Shown: positions 1 through 7,776 of the stretch, piece after piece
Layout: each line of letters begins with the position of its first letter
How positions within the stretch are numbered: the stretch's first letter is position 1
Source: Sedimentitalea sp041224545
GTDB lineage: Bacteria; Pseudomonadota; Alphaproteobacteria; Rhodobacterales; Rhodobacteraceae
Assembly: GCF_041224545.1 (NCBI RefSeq)
Contig: NZ_JBGFGP010000178.1
Location: 17,807 to 81,806, forward strand
DNA length: 64,000 bases
Direction of reading: 5' to 3'
The notes under the pieces: model-generated
Database searches by the model: none
What the model was told of the DNA's origin: nothing
What the model saw: the letters and a program-made list of their open reading frames with translations, nothing else
Program-made: the position numbers and the translations under genes

Positions 1-171
1 CAGATCTGCTTTGTCTATGAAGATCGGCTCGACGTGCAATGCTGGGCCTTTTCGCTGGGCCCGCGCGGACTGGTGGCGCGGTTCGAAAACAGCCCGGACG
101 AAACCCAACTCTACGAGGCGCGCGAAAACGACGACGAAATGCTCTGCTACGGGCCGGAAGTCGGAGTCTGA
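1..171 (+). CDS. 3' end of a hypothetical protein (partial)
   Basis: The first 171 bases read as one open frame of 56 residues ending in TGA, beginning before the window. The translation is acidic and Trp/Cys containing and ends in Gly-Pro-Glu-Val-Gly-Val. I do not recognise the family. It converges on xseA, whose stop codon lies 26 bases further on. Codon use looks like a normal gene of this genome. No function is proposed because only the C-terminus is visible. Confidence 0.55.
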   Translation, partial: QICFVYEDRLDVQCWAFSLGPRGLVARFENSPDETQLYEARENDDEMLCYGPEVGV

Positions 172-197
172 TCCCCCGCTTCGCCTTCGTTGCCCCG

Positions 198-1745
198 TTA
201 AAACAGACTGCCCTGCTCGGGTTTTTTGCGTCTCGTGGCGGATTTGCGCGAGGTGCCATTGGCCACCGCCAGACGCCCGTCGGCAAACTGGATCTCAAGC
301 GTCGCGGCACCGGCCGCCTCTTCCCGGGACGTGACGATACGTTCGTCCGCGCGCACCACGGCATAGCCGCGCCTGAGCGTTGCCTGATATCCCAGCGTGG
401 ACAGCAGCCGATCCATCCCCTCGACCTTGCTGCGCAGGCGCGCGGTGCCGGTGGTCGCCGCAACGGCCAGGCGGTTGCTCAGCACGCGGTAGCTGGCGGA
501 CTTCTGGTCAAGACGCGCCGCCAGCTGTGTCGGACGCAGCCGCGCGGCGATGCCACTGACGGTCTCCGCTCGCCTGCGCAGCGCCCGCGCCTGGGCCTGC
601 GACAAACGCCGCCCCTTTGCGTCAAGCTCCTGGCGATGGTTGCGCAGCATTCTCTGCAACGCCGAAGGACGCAGGCTGCCTGACAGGTCGGCCAGCCGGA
701 TGCGTCGGGTCTGCACCGATCGGATCAGCGCCGAATCAAGCCGGTCGCCCACCTGGTCCAGCCGCTGGCGAGGCGAATCAAGCAGGCTGTCGGGCCGGGG
801 CAGCGCGCGTGCCATGTCGGCCAGCCGCTGGCGTCGCCGTGTGATCCCCTGGCTTATCGCACGACTGAGACGCGCGCCCTGCGCATCCATATGCACAATC
901 AGGTCAAGCCGCACCGGCACCGCCAGTTCCGCCGCCGCCGTGGGTGTCGGTGCCCGCTGGTCCGAAACGAAATCGATCAGTGTGGTATCGGTTTCGTGAC
1001 CGACCGCCGAAATCAGCGGAATGTCGGATGCGGCGGCGGCGCGGGCGACGATTTCCTCGTTGAAGCCCCACAAATCCTCGACCGAACCACCACCCCGCGC
1101 CACAATGAGCAGATCGGGGCGCGGCAACGCCCCGCCCGGCGTCAGCCGGTTGAACCCGGCGATGGCGCGGGCCACTTCCGGCGCACAGGCCGCCCCCTGC
1201 ACCGCCACCGGCCAGATCAGAACCTTGCGGGGGAACCGGTCGCGCAGCCGGTGCAGGATGTCGCGAATCACCGCTCCCGACGGCGAGGTGACAACCCCGA
1301 TGATCTCGGGCAGGTATGGCAGGGGCCGCTTGCGCGCGGGATCGAACAATCCCTCGGCCGCGAGTTGTGCCTTGCGTTTTTCAAGCAGCGCCATCAGCGC
1401 ACCCTGCCCGGCGACCGCCACCTCGTCGACATTCAGGTTGTATTTCGATTGTCCGCCAAACGCGGTCATGCGGCCCGTCACCACCACTTCGAGCCCCTCT
1501 TCGGGAACCACGGACAACCCCGCGATCTGGCCTTTCCACGTGGTGCAGGCGAGCACAGAACGGTCATCCTTGACGTCGAAATAGAGATGCCCCGAGCGCG
1601 CCTTGAACACGCGCCCCACTTCGCCCTTGACCCGGATTCGCCCGAATTCGCCCTCAAGCGTCCGTTTGACCGCACCCGAGAGTTCCGACACCGAATATTC
1701 CGGCAGGTTCTGCCCCGGCAAGGGGTCGTCTATCAGATCGCTCAT
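198..1745 (-). CDS. xseA: Exodeoxyribonuclease VII large subunit
   Basis: Catalytic large subunit of exonuclease VII, which degrades single-stranded DNA from both ends in mismatch repair and damage processing. The 515-residue product starts with an OB-fold domain (about residues 15-110), followed by the catalytic region with GVVTSPSGA at 150-158 and ARGGGSVEDLW at 216-226, then a long Arg/Leu-rich helical region typical of the coiled-coil arm, and a basic C-terminus. I chose the ATG at 1745 (MSDLIDDPL) because family members begin near the OB-fold; a longer frame opens at 1802 but its extra residues look like leader sequence. It is divergent from purD with 77 bases between the two starts. The small subunit gene xseB is not in the window. 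Confidence 0.96.
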   Translation of the reverse strand: MSDLIDDPLPGQNLPEYSVSELSGAVKRTLEGEFGRIRVKGEVGRVFKARSGHLYFDVKDDRSVLACTTWKGQIAGLSVVPEEGLEVVVTGRMTAFGGQSKYNLNVDEVAVAGQGALMALLEKRKAQLAAEGLFDPARKRPLPYLPEIIGVVTSPSGAVIRDILHRLRDRFPRKVLIWPVAVQGAACAPEVARAIAGFNRLTPGGALPRPDLLIVARGGGSVEDLWGFNEEIVARAAAASDIPLISAVGHETDTTLIDFVSDQRAPTPTAAAELAVPVRLDLIVHMDAQGARLSRAISQGITRRRQRLADMARALPRPDSLLDSPRQRLDQVGDRLDSALIRSVQTRRIRLADLSGSLRPSALQRMLRNHRQELDAKGRRLSQAQARALRRRAETVSGIAARLRPTQLAARLDQKSASYRVLSNRLAVAATTGTARLRSKVEGMDRLLSTLGYQATLRRGYAVVRADERIVTSREEAAGAATLEIQFADGRLAVANGTSRKSATRRKKPEQGSLF

Positions 1746-1822
1746 GAGGGTGCCTTGTTTCGCCTGTGCGCGCAGCTTAGAACGCGAGCGCAACAAGGCC
1801 AAGCAGATCGGAGCGCATTTCC

Positions 1823-3085
1823 ATGAACATCCTCATTCTCGGCAGCGGCGGGCGCGAGCATAGCCTGGCCTGGGCGGTGATGCAGAATCCGAAATGTGAC
1901 AAGCTGATCGTCGCCCCCGGCAATGCGGGCATCGCGCAGATCGCGACCTGCGCGGCGCTGGAGATCGAGGATGGCGGCGAGGTGGTGGCGTTCTGTGAAG
2001 ACAACGCCATCGATTTCGTGATCATCGGCCCCGAGGCTCCGCTCGCCGCCGGTGTCGCCGACCGCTTGCGCGAAGGCGGATTTCTCGTCTTTGGCCCCTC
2101 GGCGGCGGCGGCACGGCTCGAAGCCTCCAAGAGCTTTACCAAAGAGATTTGCGATGCCGCCAACGCGCCGACAGCGGCGTATGGCCACTTCACCGACGCC
2201 GATGCCGCCCGGGCGCATGTGCGCGCGCGCGGTGCTCCGATCGTGGTCAAGGCGGACGGGCTCGCGGCGGGCAAGGGCGTGATCGTCGCGATGACCGAAG
2301 CCGAGGCGCTCGCCGCCGTCGACGACATGTTCGGCGGCGCCTTTGGCGGAGCCGGCGCCGAGGTCGTGATTGAAGAGTACATGGACGGGGAAGAAGCCTC
2401 GTTCTTCGTGCTCTGCGACGGCGAAACCGTGCTGCCCATCGGCACCGCACAAGATCACAAGCGCGTCGGCGAGGGCGACACCGGCCCGAACACCGGCGGC
2501 ATGGGAGCCTATTCCCCCGCCCCGGTCATGACGGACGAGATCACCGAGAAGGCCCTGAACGAGATCGTGCGCCCGACCATGACCGAGATGGCACGTCGCG
2601 ACATGCCCTATCAGGGTGTTCTTTACGTCGGGCTGATGATCAAGGACGGCCAGCCGCGCCTGGTCGAGTACAACGTGCGCTTCGGCGATCCCGAATGCCA
2701 GGTCCTGATGATGCGGCTCGGAGCCCAGGCCATGGATCTGATGCACGCGGCCGCCGAGGGCCGGCTGCACGAGGCACAGGTTCACTGGGCGGACGATCAC
2801 GCCATGACGGTCGTCATGGCGGCGCAGGGCTATCCCGGCAGCTATCAGAAAGGCGACGTGATCGGCGGGCTTGATGCCCTGCCCGAAACCAGCGCGCAAA
2901 TGTGCTTTCACGCGGGTACGGGACGACATGATGGCCGGTTCGTCGCCACCGGCGGTCGCGTTCTGAACCTCACCGCGCGGGGCGACACACTCGCCGAAGC
3001 CCGCCGGCGCGCCTATGAGATGGCCGATGCAATCGACTGGCCCGGAGGCTTTTATCGGGACGATATCGGCTGGCGGGCGCTCTAG
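1823..3085 (+). CDS. purD: Phosphoribosylamine-glycine ligase (GARS)
   Basis: Second step of de novo purine synthesis: joins phosphoribosylamine and glycine using ATP. The 420-residue length is normal for a monofunctional GARS. The N-terminal domain carries GSGGREHSLAW (8-18) and GPEAPLAAGVAD (69-80); the ATP-grasp domain carries KADGLAAGKGV (143-153), the TGGMGAYSP loop and the RFGDPECQ metal/ATP-binding motif. It stands alone, divergent from xseA, and no other early pur gene is adjacent; purA lies about 17 kb downstream. Confidence 0.97.
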   Translation: MNILILGSGGREHSLAWAVMQNPKCDKLIVAPGNAGIAQIATCAALEIEDGGEVVAFCEDNAIDFVIIGPEAPLAAGVADRLREGGFLVFGPSAAAARLEASKSFTKEICDAANAPTAAYGHFTDADAARAHVRARGAPIVVKADGLAAGKGVIVAMTEAEALAAVDDMFGGAFGGAGAEVVIEEYMDGEEASFFVLCDGETVLPIGTAQDHKRVGEGDTGPNTGGMGAYSPAPVMTDEITEKALNEIVRPTMTEMARRDMPYQGVLYVGLMIKDGQPRLVEYNVRFGDPECQVLMMRLGAQAMDLMHAAAEGRLHEAQVHWADDHAMTVVMAAQGYPGSYQKGDVIGGLDALPETSAQMCFHAGTGRHDGRFVATGGRVLNLTARGDTLAEARRRAYEMADAIDWPGGFYRDDIGWRAL

Positions 3086-3333
3086 CCCCCAGGTCACCTG
3101 CGCCGCGGCGGTCCGGATAGAACCCGGGGTTTCAGGTCCGTTTGAGCTTTCGCAAGCGACGCGTCTCGCGCCCGCTGTTCCCCCGACCAGGTGGCGGGCG
3201 AGACCGGATTTTCAATCGACCAGTCAGGCGACCGGGCAACTTCGACATCCGCAGGAAAATACCGCGGCCAGCGCGGCGCGGCGGACGAAACCTGTCCACC
3301 GGCGGGCGGGCAGACGCCGCGCCCGGTCCGATC

Positions 3334-3657
3334 TCAGATTTGCTTCTCGGGCATCTGGACGACCAACCCGTCCAGCGCATCCGTCACCTTGATCTGGCAG
3401 GTCAGGCGCGAGCGGACGGGGTCCGGCTCATAGGCAAAGTCTAGCATGTCCTCTTCCATGTCGTCCTTGGCCGGTACCTTCTCCACCCAGGCCGGGTCCA
3501 CATAAACGTGGCATGTCGAACAGGCGCACGCGCCACCGCAATCGGCTTCGATCCCCGGAATGTTGTTGTCACGTGCCCCTTCCATCACGGTCAGCCCGTT
3601 GGCGACCTCGACGACATGCTCTTTGCCGCCATGCTCGATATAGGTGATTTTTGCCAT
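3334..3657 (-). CDS. Adrenodoxin-type [2Fe-2S] ferredoxin
   Basis: A 107-residue soluble electron carrier. Cluster ligands are visible as C40, C46 and C49 in the ADCGGACACSTC segment (with an extra C44) and C87 in LTCQ, the spacing of adrenodoxin/putidaredoxin-type ferredoxins rather than plant type. The conserved acidic patch (DMEEDMLDFA) that docks redox partners is present. Its partner cannot be told from the context: it is a single gene between purD (convergent) and a divergently transcribed Crp-family regulator. Similar ferredoxins serve cytochrome P450s or biosynthetic oxygenases. After its TGA the same frame stays open for about 80 more codons (see findings). Confidence 0.93.
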   Translation of the reverse strand: MAKITYIEHGGKEHVVEVANGLTVMEGARDNNIPGIEADCGGACACSTCHVYVDPAWVEKVPAKDDMEEDMLDFAYEPDPVRSRLTCQIKVTDALDGLVVQMPEKQI

Positions 3658-3920
3658 ATCTTCCGGCTCCCTTGCGTGTCTCGGACTTCTCTTTAGTCAA
3701 GCATTCTGGAGCATGCCAGCCGATTCTGCCGTCGGCCGGACTCGGAATCTGCCAAAACCGACAGAGCCGCACCGGTGAGCCAACCCTCCCGGCCGGAGTC
3801 CGGGCCTGACCGACCAAAGCCGCAAAATGCGCTTCTGACCACACAAGAACGGCGTTTCACGCTTTTGCCGGTCCTGCGAAATTTGCTAGTGTGCCGCCAG
3901 AGAGCAGAGGGAAATATCGC

Positions 3921-4595
3921 ATGGCACCGCAGAGCCTGCCCGAAATCGGATTCCTGTCGGATGTATCGGCCGGGCTGAAAAAGATGCTGGCCGAGCAGGC
4001 CACCGAAATTACCCTGTCGGCAGGGGAAACCCTGTTCGAACAGGGTGACGAGGGGGATGCGCTTTATGCAATCATCGATGGCGCCGTGGAATTCAGCGTG
4101 CTGGCAATGGATGGTCGCAAGCTGACGCTTGAAATGATGCGACGCGGGGAAATGTTCGGAGAGATCACCATGTTCGATCCCGGCGCCCGCACGGCGACCG
4201 CAACGGCCGTCGAAGATTCGCTGCTGTGGCGTGTGCGTCACGCGGACGTGCTCAGGCAAATCCGCCAGCAACCCGAACTTGCCGTCGACATGATCCACCT
4301 TGCCGGACAGCGGATGCGGTGGATGGGGCGGCAGCTCAACGAGCAGGTATTCCTGCCGCTGCCGACGCGGCTTGCCCGCAAGATCCAGCACCTCGCCCCG
4401 GAAATGGCGGCGACGCCCTGCAAGCTGGATCTGTCTCAGGCGGAACTGGCGGAGTTTGTCGGCGCCACCCGCGAGGCGGTCTCCAAAATTCTGTCGATCT
4501 GGAAACGGGACGGAATCATTCAGGGCGCGCGGGGCGGGCTGGTGATTGTCGATTGGGAAGGCCTGTCGCGCCTGGCGGAGCCGGACCAGATCTGA
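3921..4595 (+). CDS. Crp/Fnr-family transcriptional regulator
   Basis: A 224-residue regulator with an N-terminal cyclic-nucleotide-binding-like beta-roll (about 10-120), a dimerisation helix (about 120-150) and a C-terminal winged HTH (about 168-215; recognition region ATREAVSKILSIWKR). The phosphate-binding-cassette-like segment GEMFGEI...GARTATA keeps E81 and R90 as in cAMP-binding members. The N-terminal cysteine cluster of FNR is absent (the only Cys is C167), so it is not an oxygen-sensing FNR. I chose ATG 3921, preceded by an AGAGGGAA ribosome-binding site. The actual ligand is unknown. A good Crp-like operator and a small-RNA-like transcript lie directly downstream. Confidence 0.92.
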   Translation: MAPQSLPEIGFLSDVSAGLKKMLAEQATEITLSAGETLFEQGDEGDALYAIIDGAVEFSVLAMDGRKLTLEMMRRGEMFGEITMFDPGARTATATAVEDSLLWRVRHADVLRQIRQQPELAVDMIHLAGQRMRWMGRQLNEQVFLPLPTRLARKIQHLAPEMAATPCKLDLSQAELAEFVGATREAVSKILSIWKRDGIIQGARGGLVIVDWEGLSRLAEPDQI

Positions 4596-4657
4596 TCCCG
4601 GCACCGGCGCCGCTGCCGGCTCAAAAAAATCGAATTTGTGGAAATTTTCCACTGTTA

Positions 4658-4673
4658 TGTGTGCTGGTTCACA
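4658..4673. promoter_or_regulatory. Crp-type operator (TGTGT-N6-TCACA)
   Basis: The 16 bases TGTGTGCTGGTTCACA match the Crp consensus TGTGA-N6-TCACA at 9 of 10 specified positions, within a longer perfect palindrome TATGTG-N8-CACATA. Another palindrome, GTGGAAA-T-TTTCCAC, sits just upstream at 4638-4652. Both are about 65 bases after the stop codon of the Crp/Fnr gene and about 90-120 bases before a small ORF. Inferred: this is the promoter region of the downstream small transcript, possibly controlled by the neighbouring regulator. Confidence 0.5.
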
Positions 4674-4761
4674 TACGCAGGAACGATTCTCGGGCAAAAA
4701 GGATGCATAAGACGTGCAACACATCTGACAAAGTCAAGGATTTGAGAAGAAAGGAGCAAAC

Positions 4762-4842
4762 ATGACATCCCGTTCTATTTCGCTCCGATATTGTTCCTGC
4801 CCCGTGTCCCAAGACCCCGTATTTCCGCGCTTGGATTTTTAA
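4762..4842 (+). CDS. Candidate 26-residue small protein or leader peptide
   Basis: An ATG is preceded 6 bases away by a near-ideal Shine-Dalgarno sequence (AAAGGAG), opening a 26-codon frame ending in TAA. The product is MTSRSISLRYCSCPVSQDPV then FPRLDF; it has a YCSCP motif, no membrane segment and no recognised family. It is too short for ordinary gene finders. Strong ribosome binding together with the structured RNA and terminator downstream suggests a real translated leader of a small RNA transcript. It might be a sensor peptide (two adjacent-type Cys codons), but this is speculative. Confidence 0.45.
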   Translation: MTSRSISLRYCSCPVSQDPVFPRLDF

Positions 4843-5020
4843 TCAGTTCCCCTGTTTCCCCCGATAACCAGTTCATTTTCAATCAGAAGCAATTGCACTT
4901 CCCGGGCAGGTGGCCCTAGCCACCTGTCCCCCAGTTTCCAGGGCCGGGCATTTTCCCTGTGTGCTCCTCCCCTCCCGGCCCCAGGAAAAAGAGCCATGCG
5001 TGAAAACGCATGGCTCTTTA
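4843..5020 (+). ncRNA. Candidate small RNA with C-rich anti-Shine-Dalgarno loops
   Basis: Downstream of the small ORF are three ordered stem-loops: CAGGTGGC/GCCACCTG with a CCTA loop (4907-4926); GGGCCGGG/CCCGGCCC (4941-4948 with 4974-4981) exposing a 25-base loop that contains CTCCTCCCC at 4964-4972; and a 14-bp terminator hairpin (4988-5019). More C-runs precede them. Known: alphaproteobacterial sRNAs such as Rhodobacter CcsR and rhizobial cuckoo-type RNAs display CCUCCUCCC in loops and often follow a small protein gene. Inferred: this is a related sRNA, perhaps processed from a transcript beginning near 4690-4730. The 5' end is not determined. Confidence 0.5.
4986..5020. terminator. Bidirectional Rho-independent terminator
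   Basis: A perfect 14-bp stem, AAAGAGCCATGCGT (4988-5001) with ACGCATGGCTCTTT (5006-5019) around a four-base loop. Read on the minus strand it ends in a run of T residues, so it can end the degP operon; read on the plus strand it ends the small-RNA transcript. It lies 40 bases beyond the degP stop codon. Confidence 0.85.
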
Positions 5021-5059
5021 CCGTTTCAGAAGGGGATCGCGGCGATCGCCGCGTTACCT

Positions 5060-6535
5060 TCAGTCTTCTATGCTGAGCGCGACAAAGCGCGGATCACCGC
5101 CACGCCGCACCAGCAGCAACAGCGACTTGCGTCCGGCCTCGCGAGCGGCCGTGATCTGCTCGTCCATCTGGGTCAGGGATGTCACCTTCTGCTGGCCAAC
5201 CTCGGTGATGAGATCGCCGGCCCGAAGACCTTTTTCAAAGGCTTCGGAGGTTTCATCGATATCCGTCACCACAAGACCACCCGGAGCATCCTCGATCCCG
5301 AGATCCTCGCGCAACTGCGGGGTCAGAACCGCGATGGTCATGCCGAGCACCTCTTCTTCCTTGATATCGGCATCCGGTTGTGTCGCCGCAGCAGGAACCG
5401 CGCCCTCGGCCTCTTCGCGGCGTCCCAGCGTTACCAGCACGGTTTTGGTTGCGCCGTCGCGGAACACCACCACGCGCACGGCCTTGCCGACGGCGGTGTT
5501 GCCGACCTTGCGCACGAGGCTGCGGGTATCGGTGACTTCGGTGCCGTCAAAATTGACGATCACATCTCCTGACAACAAACCCGCCTCCTTGGCCGGCCCC
5601 TCGGGAACGTCGGTAATCAGCGCGCCGGCCACAACTTCCAGCCCCATGGCCTCGGCGATTTCCTCGGTGACGTCCTGGATGCGCACGCCCAGCCAGCCAC
5701 GACGGGTTTCGCCGAATTCCTTCAACTGGTCGACCACACGCGTCACCACGTTGGACGCCATCGAGAACCCGATACCGATCGAACCGCCGTTCGGCGACAG
5801 GATCGCCGTGTTCACACCTATGACCTCGCCATCCATGTTGAACAACGGTCCGCCGGAATTGCCCCGGTTGATCGCGGCGTCGGTCTGGATGTAGTCGTCA
5901 TAGGTGCCCGAAAGCGCGCGATTGCGCGCCGAAACGATGCCCGCAGACACCGAGAATCCCTGCCCCAGCGGATTGCCCATCGCCATCACCCAGTCACCGA
6001 CAAGCGCGTTGTCGCTATCGCCGAAATTGACAAAAGCCAGCGGTTCATCCGATTCCACCTTGAGCAGGGCGATATCGGTATTCGGATCGGTTCCGACCAC
6101 CTTCGCCGGCAGTTCGCCGCCCGAGAAGAACTCGATCAGGATCTCGTCCGCCCCGTCGATCACGTGATTGTTGGTCACCACATAGCCATCTTCCGAGATC
6201 ACGAAGCCCGAGCCCAGGGCCGACGAGCGGCGCGGGCGCTGTTCGCCGTTATTGTTGCGATCCTGGAATTCGCGAAAAAAATCCTCGAACGGCGAGCCTT
6301 CGGGCACGATGCCCTGCGGCCCCGTCCGCCCCTCGACCACCGTGGATGTCGTGATGTTGACAACAGCCGGGCTGATCTTTTCGGCGAGCGGGGCAAGGCT
6401 TTCGGGCTTTGCCTGCGCTGCGAGCGCCTGTACCAGAAAGAAGCTCAGAGCCAGGAACCCCATCCATAGCAATCGCATCCCCGCCCGGTGGGGGTGATCG
6501 TCTGCCGCTGAAATTGCAATTGCCGGTGGCCTCAC
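5060..6535 (-). CDS. Do-family periplasmic serine endopeptidase (DegP/MucD-like)
   Basis: Periplasmic HtrA-type protease/chaperone that degrades misfolded envelope proteins. In the 491-residue product the catalytic triad is H124 (TNNHVI), D154 (NTDIALL) and S227 (RGNSGGP), followed by two PDZ domains (about 295-385 and 400-485). A signal peptide hydrophobic core is at about 22-38 with AAQA-like cleavage near 42. The GTG at 6535 is preceded by AAAGAGGAG at good distance; an alternative ATG at 6478 starts directly at the signal peptide but has a poorer ribosome-binding site. It is last in the hflK-hflC-DUF2065-degP gene order, 152 bases after the DUF2065 gene. Confidence 0.95.
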   Translation of the reverse strand: MRPPAIAISAADDHPHRAGMRLLWMGFLALSFFLVQALAAQAKPESLAPLAEKISPAVVNITTSTVVEGRTGPQGIVPEGSPFEDFFREFQDRNNNGEQRPRRSSALGSGFVISEDGYVVTNNHVIDGADEILIEFFSGGELPAKVVGTDPNTDIALLKVESDEPLAFVNFGDSDNALVGDWVMAMGNPLGQGFSVSAGIVSARNRALSGTYDDYIQTDAAINRGNSGGPLFNMDGEVIGVNTAILSPNGGSIGIGFSMASNVVTRVVDQLKEFGETRRGWLGVRIQDVTEEIAEAMGLEVVAGALITDVPEGPAKEAGLLSGDVIVNFDGTEVTDTRSLVRKVGNTAVGKAVRVVVFRDGATKTVLVTLGRREEAEGAVPAAATQPDADIKEEEVLGMTIAVLTPQLREDLGIEDAPGGLVVTDIDETSEAFEKGLRAGDLITEVGQQKVTSLTQMDEQITAAREAGRKSLLLLVRRGGDPRFVALSIED

Positions 6536-6687
6536 TGTGCCATCTCCTCTTTAGTATTCCTTGTTCCGGGATCGGCGAAATGCCGCGCCGATCCCGCTTT
6601 CGCTGAACAATGTAGGGGCTTTGCGGCCTACCGCAAAGGGTATTGCCCATATTCATGCGGATTTGAACGACGACATCTCTCGTGCGG

Positions 6688-6885
6688 TTACAGCACGCCC
6701 AGCCATTGCGCGCACCACAACAGGATCAGACCGCTGACGATGGCAAGCGCGCCGACCTGGCGGCGCGCCGGGATCGACAGGTTGCGCAGCATTTCGAGCA
6801 TCTGCTCGACAAGCGAAGGGGCCAGCACCCAGGCCAGCCCCTCGACAACCAAGACCAGCCCGAGGGCCAGAAGGATCATCCCCAT
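6688..6885 (-). CDS. DUF2065 family small inner-membrane protein
   Basis: A 65-residue protein with two hydrophobic helices (about 1-20 and 43-63) separated by a basic loop containing IPARRQVGA. This matches DUF2065, a family usually encoded beside hflKC. It starts 9 bases after the hflC stop codon, so it is co-transcribed. Function is unknown; the context suggests a role in membrane protein quality control. Confidence 0.88.
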   Translation of the reverse strand: MGMILLALGLVLVVEGLAWVLAPSLVEQMLEMLRNLSIPARRQVGALAIVSGLILLWCAQWLGVL

Positions 6886-6894
6886 CGGGCGTCC

Positions 6895-7776
6895 TTACTC
6901 TTGCGGCACCACGCCTGTGGGCGAGCGCATGTAGTCGAAGAATTCTGAATCAGGCGACATGACCATCGACGAATTACTCCCCTTCAACGCACGCTGATAG
7001 GCAATGAGTGACCGATAGAATTCAAAGAATTCCTGATCTTTTCCATAGGCTTCGGCAAAGATGCTGTTGCGCAGCGCGTCGGCTTCACCGCGGATGATTT
7101 CTGCCTCACGCTGGGCATCGGAGACAAGTTCGACCACGGTCCGGTCTGCCTGTGCGCGCACCCGCTGTGCCGCCTCTTCACCGCGCGCGACCTCGTCCGC
7201 CGCCTCGCGTTCGCGCTCGGCCCGCATCCGGGCAAAGGTCGCTTCGAGGTTGGCCTGCGGCAGGTCTGTGCGCTTAAGACGCACGTCGATCACCTCAAGA
7301 CCCAGTTCGCGCGCTTCGGAAATCGCCGCGTTGCGAATACGCAGCATCAGCGTGGCCCGGTCGGAACTCAGGATGTCATCCGAACTGACCGAACCCAGAA
7401 CCTCGCGAATCTGTGACCGCAGGATCGAGTCCAACCGCGCCTCGGCGGCGGGGATGGCACCGACACCGACCGCTTCCCGGAACTGGCGCACGTCATTGAT
7501 GCGATAGCGCGCAAACGCGTCGACGACCAGCCGCCGGTCATCCAGCGGCGTGACCTCAAGCGGTCCGACTTCGCGACCGAGGATACGGTCATCATAGGTC
7601 ACGACCTCCTGGATCACCGGAATCTTGAACGCAAGGCCGGGTTCGTCCTTGACGTCGACCACCCGACCGAATTGCAGCACCAAAGCACGCTCGCGTTCGT
7701 CCACGATAAAGATCGCCGACAGGGCACCGACCACGATCAGAACGAGAATGGGGAGGAGAAAAGTGGTCTTGCGCAT
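6895..7776 (-). CDS. hflC: Membrane protease modulator HflC
   Basis: SPFH/prohibitin-domain protein that forms a large periplasm-facing cage with HflK around the FtsH protease. The 293-residue product has one N-terminal membrane anchor (about 5-24), the SPFH domain, and a charged Ala/Glu/Arg-rich coiled coil (about 165-240; MRAEREREAADEVARGEEAA). Its ATG shares one base with the hflK stop codon (TGATG), showing translational coupling. Confidence 0.96.
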   Translation of the reverse strand: MRKTTFLLPILVLIVVGALSAIFIVDERERALVLQFGRVVDVKDEPGLAFKIPVIQEVVTYDDRILGREVGPLEVTPLDDRRLVVDAFARYRINDVRQFREAVGVGAIPAAEARLDSILRSQIREVLGSVSSDDILSSDRATLMLRIRNAAISEARELGLEVIDVRLKRTDLPQANLEATFARMRAEREREAADEVARGEEAAQRVRAQADRTVVELVSDAQREAEIIRGEADALRNSIFAEAYGKDQEFFEFYRSLIAYQRALKGSNSSMVMSPDSEFFDYMRSPTGVVPQE

